A stretch of DNA of 34,299 nucleotides from the NCBI GenBank assembly GCA_030650885.1, contig JAUSDE010000114.1:1-34299 (forward strand), given 5' to 3'. Positions 9,126-18,153 of the stretch are shown here, piece after piece; within the stretch, counting starts at the first letter, position 1; every line of letters begins with the position of its first letter. Below the pieces are notes generated by a model. The model worked only from the letters and a program-made list of their open reading frames with translations. It was not told the DNA's origin and made no database searches. Made by a program: the position numbers and the translations under genes. The DNA is from Thermoleophilia bacterium (lineage in GTDB: Bacteria > Actinomycetota > Thermoleophilia > BMS3ABIN01).

Positions 9126-9725
9126 TTACACCCCGAGCCCGGCGATGGCCTCCTCGAACACTTCATACGGATGGGCGCCTACGATCCGGTGGCTTCCATT
9201 GATCACATAGGTCGGAACCGCCTTTACGCCAAGTTCCGCGGCAACTGACAGCTTCTTTTCAAGAACCGCGGTGTATTCACCGCCCGTGATCGCCTTCTCC
9301 AGTGCAGCGGCATCAAGGCCGGCCGCGCTTGCCGCCACACGCAGGACTTCCCAGCTGCCTATGTCGCGCCCCTCGCCGTACAACTGATCGAATACCGCCC
9401 GATGAAACTCATCACCTGGCCCCTGCGCATATGCATATTCGGTTGCCTCCAGCGCCAGCCGCGAGTTCCGGATGCGGCCCGTGAACACCATCTTCAGCCC
9501 GCCGCTTTCCGCCATCATTCTCAGGCGCGTGTGGGTGTCGTCGGACTCATCCTGATATTCCACGGGCATTTCCATGCCTTCTGGCGGCATATTGGGGCGC
9601 AGGAGATAGGGCTCCCACCTGATTACTGCGTCTTCATGCTCGCGCTTCAACTGGTCGACCGCTACCTGGCCGACATAGCACCAGGGTCATACATAATCAG
9701 AATAGATAGCAAGTTCAAGGGGCAT
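9126..9725 (-). CDS. selenocysteine-containing DsbA/FrnE-like thioredoxin-fold oxidoreductase (UPWC), 199 aa with in-frame TGA at 9689..9687
   Basis: Reading through one TGA gives MPLELAIYSDYV-U-PWCYVGQVAVDQLKREHEDAVIRWEPYLLRP...; Sec replaces the first Cys of the family CPWC motif; SD GAGGTGAACC-ATG at 9725; SECIS-like hairpin downstream of TGA. Confidence 0.88.
9654..9674 (-). promoter_or_regulatory. candidate bacterial SECIS element
   Basis: 7-bp stem GUCGGCC / GGUCGAC (one G-U) closing apical loop AGGUAGC that contains GGU; loop begins 20 nt after UGA. Confidence 0.75.
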
Positions 9726-9790
9726 GGTTCACCTCGGTCTTGGGATATGGCGTAAGTCTTCCCGAGGAACGGTGGGCTGAAACGGCAGCC

Positions 9791-11428
9791 CTACAGCTCC
9801 GGTTCGTCCCGCGGCTCCGCCTGTCCCATTTCTGCCTCCAGCTCCACGCCCACTTCCTGCAGCGGCGGCCGCTTCCGCGCCCGGTGCAGATCTATCACCG
9901 GCAGGAAGAACGTGGTGAACAGCGCCGCGACGACCACGAAGACGCCGAGCAGATATACATGTGCGATAGATACCGCCAGCGCTTCCTTGAGCGTCTGGAT
10001 GAACGCAAGATAATACTCCTGCAGCTGAGCCTGCTGAGGCGCCGGCACCTTCTCCATCAATCCCACCATCCGCTGCTGGCCACCTACGGACAGAAAATTC
10101 TGCAGCGTGTTGGTGTCGATGCCGGAGATCGCCGCCGCCGGATTCATTTTGTTGATTGTCTGCACGAACGGGTCCGAGTTCACATCGGCGAGCCGAACGG
10201 CCAGGGCGTTGTTCATCACGCTGCCCATGATCGCCACGCCCACGGTGCTGCCGATGCTGCGGAACAGCTGCAGGGTGGCCGTAGCTACGCCCAGCTTGCT
10301 GCGGTCGAACGAGCTCTGCACCACGATTGTATAAATCGGGAAGGAGACGCCTATGCCCAGCCCCAGCACGACCATGTCGCGCACAAGCTCCAGCTTGGTG
10401 GTATCCACTGACAGTGTCGAGAAAAGGTACATGCCGAAGACTGCGATGGCCAGGCCGATGATCGAAGAAACCTTGTACTTGCCAGTGCGGCTGATAACCT
10501 GGCCGACGATGGCGCTGGAGATGATGATGCCGACGCTTAGCGGCGCCAGCACCAGCCCCGAGTTAGTGGCTGAAAAACCGACCACGCTCTGGGCGTATAG
10601 CGGCACGAAGGCGATGGCTCCGAACATCCCGAACGAGGTCAGAAAAGTGACGATGACCGAGACGTTGAGCCCGCGGTTTTTAAAAAGCTCCAGCGGCAGC
10701 ACCGGGTCGGCGGCCCTGCTTTCTACCAGAGCGAATGCCGCGAGCAGCACAACAGTTGCGCCGAACAGTCCGATTATCTCAGGCGAGCCCCAGGCATACT
10801 GGCTGCCGCCCCAGACGAACGCCAGCAGCAATGTGACCAGCGCCGCTCCCAGGGTAGCCGCCCCCAGGTAATCGATGGGGTGCCGGTCTGTCTCCGGCCT
10901 GATCTTCGGCAGCGCGGCCATCAGCACGACTAGTGCCAGGATCCCGAAGGGTACGTTTATATAGAAGATCCAGCGCCAGCTGATGTTGTCGGTGAACCAG
11001 CCACCGACCAGCGGCCCGATGACGCTGGCGATGCCGAAGACGCCGCCGATGAGCCCCTGCCAGCGCCCTCGTTCGGCGGGGGTGAACAGGTCGCCGATCA
11101 CGGCGATGGCGTTGACCATGATTGCGCCGCCGCCGATGCCCTGGAAGGCACGGAAGAGGATCAGCTGTGTCATCGACTGTGACTGCCCGCTCAATACCGA
11201 GCCAACCATGAAGATGATGATGCCGATCACAAAGAATATCCGGCGCCCGTAGATGTCCGAGAGCTTGCCGTAGATGGGGATGGTGACCGTCGAGGCCAGC
11301 ATGTAGGCGGAAAACACCCAGCTCAGATGTTCCAGCCCCTGGAACTCCTGCACGATCTGCGGCATGGCCGTGGCGACGATTGTCTGGTCCAGCGCCGCCA
11401 GGAAGATCGCCAGCATAACGCCGACCAT
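9791..11428 (-). CDS. DHA2-family (EmrB/QacA-like) MFS exporter
   Basis: [23 protein letters not shown]..., [46 protein letters not shown]. Start uncertain: homologous-looking sequence ([17 protein letters not shown]) extends upstream of the ATG without an in-frame ATG. Confidence 0.9.
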   Translation of the reverse strand: MVGVMLAIFLAALDQTIVATAMPQIVQEFQGLEHLSWVFSAYMLASTVTIPIYGKLSDIYGRRIFFVIGIIIFMVGSVLSGQSQSMTQLILFRAFQGIGGGAIMVNAIAVIGDLFTPAERGRWQGLIGGVFGIASVIGPLVGGWFTDNISWRWIFYINVPFGILALVVLMAALPKIRPETDRHPIDYLGAATLGAALVTLLLAFVWGGSQYAWGSPEIIGLFGATVVLLAAFALVESRAADPVLPLELFKNRGLNVSVIVTFLTSFGMFGAIAFVPLYAQSVVGFSATNSGLVLAPLSVGIIISSAIVGQVISRTGKYKVSSIIGLAIAVFGMYLFSTLSVDTTKLELVRDMVVLGLGIGVSFPIYTIVVQSSFDRSKLGVATATLQLFRSIGSTVGVAIMGSVMNNALAVRLADVNSDPFVQTINKMNPAAAISGIDTNTLQNFLSVGGQQRMVGLMEKVPAPQQAQLQEYYLAFIQTLKEALAVSIAHVYLLGVFVVVAALFTTFFLPVIDLHRARKRPPLQEVGVELEAEMGQAEPRDEPEL

Positions 11429-11665
11429 GGCGATGACCTTCGATTTGTGGTGAATATCGGTTGTGGTCTCCAGTGGTTCCCTGCCTTTTCATAATCTGCT
11501 GTAAGCCAGTCGGGAAAGTATACTTTTTGTTATGTGATCAAGCAAAACTCTACGCTGCTACTGTTTACGCTCCTGCTTATATACGCGAAAGTAGCGGGGA
11601 GGGCAGGTCGGGCATCAAGCATCTCGATGAATGACCGATAGCGCCTTTTACGACCATGGGGCATG

Positions 11666-11709
11666 CTTATGTTTACATAAGTTGAAAATGATGACAAATG
11701 TGGTATTAT
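11666..11709 (+). promoter_or_regulatory. promoter with adjacent operator-like palindrome
   Basis: CTTATGT-TT-ACATAAG perfect inverted repeat (11666-11681), then -35 TTGAAA (11682-11687), 16-nt spacer, extended -10 TGG-TATTAT (hexamer 11704-11709). Confidence 0.65.
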
Positions 11710-11792
11710 TTAAAATAACTGATATATCAACCAACAAGATGCACTCCGCGTTTCAGGGAATCCACGATCAGCAAGGGGGCAGTACCATAAGC

Positions 11793-11981
11793 ATGAAGAC
11801 AAAAAGGTTTGAGTATGTACGTCCGCGCCTGGTAAAGCTGGGCAACATCAAGGAGATCACCTGCAACTTTCCCGGATGGCAGTGCAGCTACGGTGGCGGC
11901 GAGCGTGAAGATGAGCACGATGGTGGTCACGGTGGAGGCCATGGCGGCGGCCACGGCGGCGGCCACGGCGGTCACCACTGA
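11793..11981 (+). CDS. putative RiPP precursor: lasso-type leader motif with His/Gly-repeat tail, 62 aa
   Basis: MKTKRFEYVRPRLVKLGNIKEITCNFPGWQCSYGGGEREDEHDGGHGGGHGGGHGGGHGGHH; leader fits YxxPxLxxxGxxxxxT. Own promoter and terminator. Confidence 0.75.
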   Translation: MKTKRFEYVRPRLVKLGNIKEITCNFPGWQCSYGGGEREDEHDGGHGGGHGGGHGGGHGGHH

Positions 11982-12005
11982 TCTGAATCTCCGATAAAGT
12001 ATTCC

Positions 12006-12035
12006 AGGGTGCCCCTATAGGCGCCCTCTTTGTTT
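12006..12035 (+). terminator. intrinsic terminator after the lasso-leader peptide gene
   Basis: AGGGTGCC-CCTATA-GGCGCCCT followed by CTTTGTTT. Confidence 0.75.
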
Positions 12036-12210
12036 AATCCCCTCACATCCCTCCTGTTTGAGCAACCCCATTTCGCAGACGATATTAGCACTAGGACCGC
12101 TTCAAGCGGTCTCTGAGTAAAGATATTAACCCCGGTACCACATCCGATCTGGTTCGATATCCACTCTTAATGTCCAGGGGCTTAACACCGCTATCCAGGA
12201 GTCATTACCT

Positions 12211-13872
12211 ATGAGAATTATCAAGCCATCGCTCGCCGCCGCCCTTATCGCAATCGTGATCATTGTTACTCTCACCGCCGGATCCGTCTCCAGCGCCAGC
12301 GCTACCGTTCCTGCCGGCTTCAAGCTGGGCGTGGCCCTCGAGTATCCATCAACCCTGGCGAGTTTTGAGTCGTCTGTCGGCCATAAGGCTGACATGTTCC
12401 TCTGGTACCAGTCGATCAGCGAAGATCTGGACACCGCTACCCTCGGCCCAATCGCCCAGGGCGGCCGCGCCATCCAGCTTGCGTGGGAGCCGTGGAATTT
12501 CGGTGCGCCTGACCTGGTCAATCAACCGGCATATCAGCTTCGCGACATCACTGCTGGCAATTGGGACGCGGATATTCACAGGTGGGCGCGCCAGATCAAG
12601 GCGTTCGGTTACCCGGTCGTATTCCGTCCCATGTGTGAGATGAATGGAGACTGGACCAGCTGGGGCGGCACCGTCAACGGCAATGTACCGGCAGATTACA
12701 TCCCCGCGTGGCGGCACATACACGATATCTTTGTCGCGGAAGGGGCGACCAACGCCGCGTTCCTCTGGTCGCCGAACGTGGAGGGCGACCTGGAGAAGGC
12801 CACCTCGACGTTCAGCAGATACTATCCCGGCGACGCCTATGTGGACTATGTGGGCATGGACGGATACAACTGGGGAAGGATGTATACGACCCCTGAGTGG
12901 ACTTCTTCATGGCAGTCGTTCACGGAAGTCTTCCGCTACAGCTATGACGCCTTCACCGCCAGGACCGGCAAGCCTGTATTGGTTTCCGAAACGGCCACCA
13001 CCGAGCTCGGTGGAGACAAGGCGGCCTGGATAACCGACGCCTTTGCCCAGTTGCCGGTGAGGTTTCCCCGCATCGTCGGCCTGACCTGGTTCAATTACAA
13101 CAAGGAGACCGACTGGCGCGTGAGCAGTTCCGCCGCCAGCCTGCAGGCGTTCAAAACCGCGGTGGCCGTTGCGCCGGCGCCGGTTCCCGATCCGGCGCCG
13201 ACTCCCGATCCTGCACCTGTACCAGACCCGGCGCCCGCACCTGATCCAGTACCCCCGCCGGCACCCGCGCCCGATACGGTCGCTCCGGCAGTCAGCATAA
13301 CTTCTCCAGTCTCGGGAACGGTCCTGACACGTGGCACAGTTAATGTGGCTGTCGCCGCCAGCGACAACGTGGGAGTCACGCGCGTGGAACTCTATCTTGG
13401 GACCAGGCTGCTGGGCGCGGATACAGCTTCGCCTTATAACTTCTCATTCAGCACCAAAGGGCTTGTCCGGGGAACCTATACGCTCAAGGCGAAAGCTTTC
13501 GACGCCGCCGGTAATGTATCTCAGACCCAGATCCAGGTGACGGTTCCGCGGAGCAGCAAGCCGCGACTGAGCCTGACGAGTAACTCAGCCTACTGGGCCA
13601 GCTTCAGCGATTTCACCGCCAGGAAGCTGTCGGTCTGGTTCACGCTGCAGAACGGCGTCGGCGATGCTGCTGAGAGCACACAGGTCGTCAGCGCCTCTGG
13701 AACTGGCGGGACTGCCAACGCGACACCGCTCGCTCTTGATCTTGGCAGTGTCGCTCCGAGCGGCTCTACCGATTTCATGTTGATTTACACTGTGCCCGCG
13801 GGTGTCTCCAGATTCAGGACAGACATCCAGGTCGGCGCCCAGGATGAGGAAGGCAATTCCTACGTTTATTAA
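12211..13872 (+). CDS. secreted GH26-like beta-mannanase-type glycosidase with Pro/Ala linker, Ig-like domain and C-terminal domain
   Basis: Signal peptide; FRPMCEMNGDWTSWGG; FLWSPN; VLVSETATTELGG; GLTWFNYNKETDWRV; (PDPAP)n linker; Ig-like ITSPVSGTVLTRGTVNVAVAASDNVGVTRVELYLG. Confidence 0.8.
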   Translation: MRIIKPSLAAALIAIVIIVTLTAGSVSSASATVPAGFKLGVALEYPSTLASFESSVGHKADMFLWYQSISEDLDTATLGPIAQGGRAIQLAWEPWNFGAPDLVNQPAYQLRDITAGNWDADIHRWARQIKAFGYPVVFRPMCEMNGDWTSWGGTVNGNVPADYIPAWRHIHDIFVAEGATNAAFLWSPNVEGDLEKATSTFSRYYPGDAYVDYVGMDGYNWGRMYTTPEWTSSWQSFTEVFRYSYDAFTARTGKPVLVSETATTELGGDKAAWITDAFAQLPVRFPRIVGLTWFNYNKETDWRVSSSAASLQAFKTAVAVAPAPVPDPAPTPDPAPVPDPAPAPDPVPPPAPAPDTVAPAVSITSPVSGTVLTRGTVNVAVAASDNVGVTRVELYLGTRLLGADTASPYNFSFSTKGLVRGTYTLKAKAFDAAGNVSQTQIQVTVPRSSKPRLSLTSNSAYWASFSDFTARKLSVWFTLQNGVGDAAESTQVVSASGTGGTANATPLALDLGSVAPSGSTDFMLIYTVPAGVSRFRTDIQVGAQDEEGNSYVY

Positions 13873-14079
13873 TAACACGCAACCCCTTTTTCTTCTCATG
13901 GATTATGTTTGCCAGCTTTCTCAGCTTGCCAATGGTTGCCACTTGCGCTTTATTACCCTATAGTTACTGGTAGCCCGCTAGAACGCGGGTGTTAATTTGG
14001 TTTGAAGTGCTTGGCTGATCGTTCTTTTGGCAGTTGATCGAGTACTCCTACCACGGGAATGGTGAGAGGAGGAATTAAC

Positions 14080-14283
14080 TTGCCAGAAGGAACAGTCAAA
14101 TGGTTCTCCGATCAGAAAGGCTTCGGCTTTATTGAGCGTGAGAACGGGACAGATCTGTTTGTGCACTTCTCTGAGATCAAAGGCGACGGCTTCAAAACCC
14201 TCGCCGAGGGCCAGAAAGTGAGCTTTGAAGCTACGGAAGGCCCCAAGGGCCCCCAGGCTACAAACGTGAATCCCATCGCTTAG
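14080..14283 (+). CDS. cspA-like: cold-shock domain protein
   Basis: [66 protein letters not shown] start 7 nt after AGAGGAGGA. Confidence 0.95.
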   Translation: MPEGTVKWFSDQKGFGFIERENGTDLFVHFSEIKGDGFKTLAEGQKVSFEATEGPKGPQATNVNPIA

Positions 14284-14305
14284 TATTCCAATGAGGAATC
14301 CAGGG

Positions 14306-14333
14306 GGGCCCTCCGTAAGGGGGGCCCTTTTTG
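14306..14333 (+). terminator. intrinsic terminator after csp
   Basis: GGGCCCTCC-GTAA-GGGGGGCCC-TTTTT. Confidence 0.85.
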
Positions 14334-14384
14334 TTTATAATGTACGCTGGCAATATTAGTTGAAAGAAGGATGTCCAGAATTTA

Positions 14385-15476
14385 ATGCTCCCGGAACTGA
14401 AGATAGGTAATTTCAGCGCGCGGCTTCCCATCATTCAGGGAGGCATGGCCATTGGCATCTCCCTCTCGGGCCTGGCATCGGCGGTCGCCAACGAGGGCGG
14501 CATCGGCATCATCGCCACCGCCGGCGTCGGCATGAACGAGCCGGACCTGTACAAGAATTATGTGCAGGCCAATATCGAGGGGTTGAAGAAGGAGATCAGC
14601 AAGGCGCGGGGGCTTACCAAAGGTATCCTCGGCGTCAATATCATGGTGGCGCTGACCAATTACGCCGACATGGTCAAGACCTCAGTCGCCGAGGGCATCG
14701 ACATCATCTTCTCCGGCGGCGGGCTTCCGCTGGACCTTCCCGTTCTGGTCGGGGATAACTTCAAAACCAAACTTGTGCCGATTGTGTCTTCCGGCAGGGC
14801 GACTAAGCTGCTATGCAAGCGCTGGTTCGAGCGGGCCAACCGGCTTCCCGATGCCGTAGTCGTCGAAGGCCCGAAGGCGGGAGGGCACCTGGGCTTCAAG
14901 GCCCAGAACCTCGACGATCCGGACTACGCCCTGGAAAAGCTGATCCCCGAGGTGATCGCCGCGGTCAAGGTCTTCGAGGACCTGCACGGTGTGACTATTC
15001 CGGTCATAGCCGCCGGAGGCATTTTCACCGGCGAGGATATCTACCGGTTCCTTCAGCTCGGCGCCGCCGGGGTGCAGATGGGTACGCGCTTTGTCACCAC
15101 CGACGAATGTGACGCGTCCCTGGAATTCAAGCAGTCATATCTCACTGCCGCGGAGGATGACATCGTCGTCATCAAGAGCCCGGTGGGCATGCCCGGCCGG
15201 GCTATCCGCAACCAGTTCATCGATGACATCAGCGAGGGCAAGCGGACTCCCTACCGCTGCCCGTGGCATTGCATCAAGACCTGCGACTACAAGCAGAGCC
15301 CCTACTGCATCTTCTCCGCGCTGCTCCAGGCCCAGAAGGGTAATTTCAAACACGGCTTCGCCTTCGCCGGCTCGAACGCATATCGCGCCACGGAGATAGT
15401 CTCGGTTCATGATCTGATGGCGGCGCTGGTCAGCGAATATGAAGAAGCCGAAGCCAGGCTGGGCGTACTCTCGTAA
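14385..15476 (+). CDS. nitronate monooxygenase / FabK-like FMN-dependent oxidoreductase
   Basis: LPIIQGGMAIGISLSGLASAVANEGGIGIIATAGVG; VVVEGPKAGGHLGF; PVIAAGGIFTGEDIYRFLQLGAAGVQMGTRFV. Confidence 0.9.
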   Translation: MLPELKIGNFSARLPIIQGGMAIGISLSGLASAVANEGGIGIIATAGVGMNEPDLYKNYVQANIEGLKKEISKARGLTKGILGVNIMVALTNYADMVKTSVAEGIDIIFSGGGLPLDLPVLVGDNFKTKLVPIVSSGRATKLLCKRWFERANRLPDAVVVEGPKAGGHLGFKAQNLDDPDYALEKLIPEVIAAVKVFEDLHGVTIPVIAAGGIFTGEDIYRFLQLGAAGVQMGTRFVTTDECDASLEFKQSYLTAAEDDIVVIKSPVGMPGRAIRNQFIDDISEGKRTPYRCPWHCIKTCDYKQSPYCIFSALLQAQKGNFKHGFAFAGSNAYRATEIVSVHDLMAALVSEYEEAEARLGVLS

Positions 15477-15765
15477 TCAGGCGCCACCCCAGCTCTCGCT
15501 CCGGCAGTTTATTCCGCGGTAAACACCTCTCAGCCAGTACCTCATATCTGATTTTAATCCGTATTTGCAGGCTTTCTGAAGGTTTCAGCTAACTATATAA
15601 GACAGATCCGCGCAAGGGTTTCGATATACGCAGACGGGGAATGTGCAACGCGTAGAGTCCGTATCCGGCTCCGTGCCGGCCGTCGCGCCCGGCCCGGCGC
15701 CCATCCCGAAGTTTAAAAAACCGTCGTACGCGACATAAATAAGCACACTTCTTCAGGGAGGCAGC

Positions 15766-15939
15766 ATGGAATGTTATCTGTGCAAGCACTGCAAGGCCGT
15801 TACCAACTTCCCCATCACAGGCTCGTGCGAAGAGTCGCCGACGGAGGAACATGAGTGGGTATCGGGCGAAATGGTTGAGAACCAGGTGCAGATGATGTGG
15901 GAGCGGGAACCCGACTCGCTGACTTCGGCTTCCAGCTGA
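15766..15939 (+). CDS. small CxxCxxC-containing protein, 57 aa (below the ORF-track cutoff)
   Basis: MECYLCKHCKAVTNFPITGSCEESPTEEHEWVSGEMVENQVQMMWEREPDSLTSASS; CAGGGAG upstream of ATG. Confidence 0.55.
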   Translation: MECYLCKHCKAVTNFPITGSCEESPTEEHEWVSGEMVENQVQMMWEREPDSLTSASS

Positions 15940-16093
15940 AGGGCTTCCAACAGCCCGCCACGACTCGTTTGATACCGCAATAACCGCTGAATCCAACAAG
16001 GGCCGATGGGGCAAGTCCACATCCGTCTGGCTCGACACGACCCCTGCAACCGAATATCCGGAACTCGCCGGAGGGCTCACTGTTGATGTAGCT

Positions 16094-17179
16094 GTGGTCG
16101 GCGGCGGCATCGCCGGGCTTACAGCTGCCTACATGCTCTCACTCGAAGGTCTCCGGGTCGCCGTTGTCGAGGCGATGCGGGTGATAATGGACGTGACTGG
16201 GTTCACTACGGGCAAGCTGACGACACAACACGGCCAGGTGTATGGCCTTATCTCGGAAAGATACGGTCTTGATAAGGCGCAACTCTACGCAGATGCCAAC
16301 CAGGCAGCGCTGGCGCGTATTATCTCGATAATCGAAGACAACAGCATCGATTGTGATTTCCAGCGTACTGATTCATGGCTCTTCACGGAAGAGAGCGCCG
16401 GCCTCGAGACGATCCATGGCGAGGTCGAGCTTGCCCTTAAGCTCGGACTGCCCGCTTCTTATTCGGAAACAACGCCGATGCCCTTCACGAAAGGCGCGAT
16501 GCGCTTCGAGGGACAGGCGCAGTTTCATCCGCGCAAGTACCTCATGTTCCTGGCGGATCAAGTCGTTGCCCGCGGCGGCTCTGTACTTGAGAACACCAGG
16601 GCTCTGGATATAGCTGAAAAAGAGCCGGGCGCGGTTCTGAAAACCAGTCATGGCGACATCACCGCCGGCAGCGTGATCATCGCCACAAACACACCTTTTT
16701 ATCAATCCAGTCTCTATGCCCCGCGGTTCTCGCCCACACGTTCCTATGTGCTCGGCGTCAAACTGGAACAGCAGGTCCCCGAGGGCATGCACTACTGCAT
16801 CGATGATCATGCGGCATCGATACGCAATCAACCCCTGCCCGGTACTGACGAAAGGCTCCTGATGGTCGGCTGCTGGGACAAAAGCCTCGACATCAGTGAG
16901 ACTGAAGCCCAGTATGAAAAAGTGGAAGCATACGCGCGAGAGCGGCTGCCTCTGGCGTCTGTCGACTATCACTGGTTCACTCAGGACCAGAAAACGCCTG
17001 ACCGGATCCCCTGGATCGGGCGCGTGAAGGACTCGCGCCACATTTATGTAGCCACCGGATTCGGCGGCTGGGGGATGACCACCAGTGGTGTCGCCGGCAT
17101 GCTGCTGACCGACATGATAGCTGGCCGCGATACTCCTTATGCGGCTCTGTACGATCCGTCCCGGGCCATTCAGCAGTAA
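16094..17179 (+). CDS. FAD-dependent oxidoreductase (DAO/DadA-like); true N-terminus upstream and unresolved
   Basis: VVGGGIAGLTAAYMLSLEGLRVAVVEA Rossmann motif; C-terminal HIYVATGFGGWGMTTSGVAGMLLTDMI. Homologous-looking sequence extends upstream of the GTG without a canonical start. Confidence 0.85.
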   Translation: MVGGGIAGLTAAYMLSLEGLRVAVVEAMRVIMDVTGFTTGKLTTQHGQVYGLISERYGLDKAQLYADANQAALARIISIIEDNSIDCDFQRTDSWLFTEESAGLETIHGEVELALKLGLPASYSETTPMPFTKGAMRFEGQAQFHPRKYLMFLADQVVARGGSVLENTRALDIAEKEPGAVLKTSHGDITAGSVIIATNTPFYQSSLYAPRFSPTRSYVLGVKLEQQVPEGMHYCIDDHAASIRNQPLPGTDERLLMVGCWDKSLDISETEAQYEKVEAYARERLPLASVDYHWFTQDQKTPDRIPWIGRVKDSRHIYVATGFGGWGMTTSGVAGMLLTDMIAGRDTPYAALYDPSRAIQQ

Positions 17180-18153
17180 TCTGCGGAGAGCGCTTCCGAG
17201 CCTGCGACTATATCGAGCAGTTCCGCCGTAATCTCGCCCTGGCGGCGGTTGTTGAAATCGTGTTTCAGCTCCTCCAGGTACTCTCCGATGTTCTTTTCCG
17301 CCACCTGCATGGCCAGCAGGCGGCTGGTGTTTTCGCTGAGCAGCGACTCCACATATGAACGCTCGACCATGATTCGGATGTGTTGCCGTATCAGCTGCCG
17401 GAACAGCTGCCGGGCGTCCATCGTGAACATGGGTACCGATTTCGCCGGCCAGGGACGGACGGCGAGCTCCTTTAGAAAATCCACATCGATCGGCAGCAAT
17501 CGGGACATGTGCGGCCGATAGTGAGCACCTGAAAGCGGTTTGTTATGGAAGATCAGTACAGGAGTCTCCGAGCTCAGCCGATCGCTACCGATGTGCATGA
17601 AGACTTCCCGAACGCAGCGGGTCATGCCATCTACCGAGCCCTGTATCGCGAAGGACCGCTCGACTTCCATGTTCATCGCATTCAGCCGGAAGGCGGCGTG
17701 ATCACCCAGAGTCACCAGGCGTCGCTGCCCTGGAGGAATGCTGAGCCTGTCCATGGTTTCCATGGCGAAGTTCACTATCTGTTCGTTGAACTGGCCGGAA
17801 AGGCCCTGTTCGGAACCGAGTATCAGGGAGATGGTGCGGGACCGGGCGGCAGTGGCTCGCGGTGCGCCGGTGGCGGCTCGTGGTACATGGGCGGCTCTGC
17901 GCGATCCCGGCATTTCTGCAACACCGGTGCCCGCGGATACTGCCGCTTCCACGGCCTTACGGATCTCCGGTGGCCCCTGCTGAAGCACCGCCTGCAGCCC
18001 CAGCTCGATCGCCCGGGAATAGTCGTTGAGCGAGGCCAGGGATTTCTCAAACTGGCGGATGCTGACTACGGCCAGCACCTTCATCGACGAGACGACCGAC
18101 TGCATGTCGCCGGCGTTGTCTATGCGGCGGTGCAGTTCCTCAAGCGTCTGCAT
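17170..18153 (-). CDS. atpG: N-type ATPase F1 subunit gamma
   Basis: Position in the operon; N- and C-terminal helices ([38 protein letters not shown]). Confidence 0.9.
   Translation of the reverse strand: MQTLEELHRRIDNAGDMQSVVSSMKVLAVVSIRQFEKSLASLNDYSRAIELGLQAVLQQGPPEIRKAVEAAVSAGTGVAEMPGSRRAAHVPRAATGAPRATAARSRTISLILGSEQGLSGQFNEQIVNFAMETMDRLSIPPGQRRLVTLGDHAAFRLNAMNMEVERSFAIQGSVDGMTRCVREVFMHIGSDRLSSETPVLIFHNKPLSGAHYRPHMSRLLPIDVDFLKELAVRPWPAKSVPMFTMDARQLFRQLIRQHIRIMVERSYVESLLSENTSRLLAMQVAEKNIGEYLEELKHDFNNRRQGEITAELLDIVAGSEALSADYC

Noticed and set aside
9740-10411. 223-aa plus-strand ORF opposite the MFS exporter
   Set aside because: His/Arg-rich shadow ORF of a recognised membrane protein.
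11631-11792. Track start MTDSAFYDHGACLCLHKLK... for the lasso-leader ORF
   Set aside because: The predicted promoter (-10 at 11704-11709) is downstream of this Met; 11793 (or 11741) is the sensible start.
11793-11981. Calling the peptide a classical lasso peptide
   Set aside because: No Asp/Glu at core positions 7-9 and no maturation genes visible; only the leader motif supports the link.
15900-15925. TGA at 15920 as a second selenocysteine codon (FAD oxidoreductase frame)
   Set aside because: Upstream frame is not homologous-looking, no CxxU-type context, no obvious SECIS.
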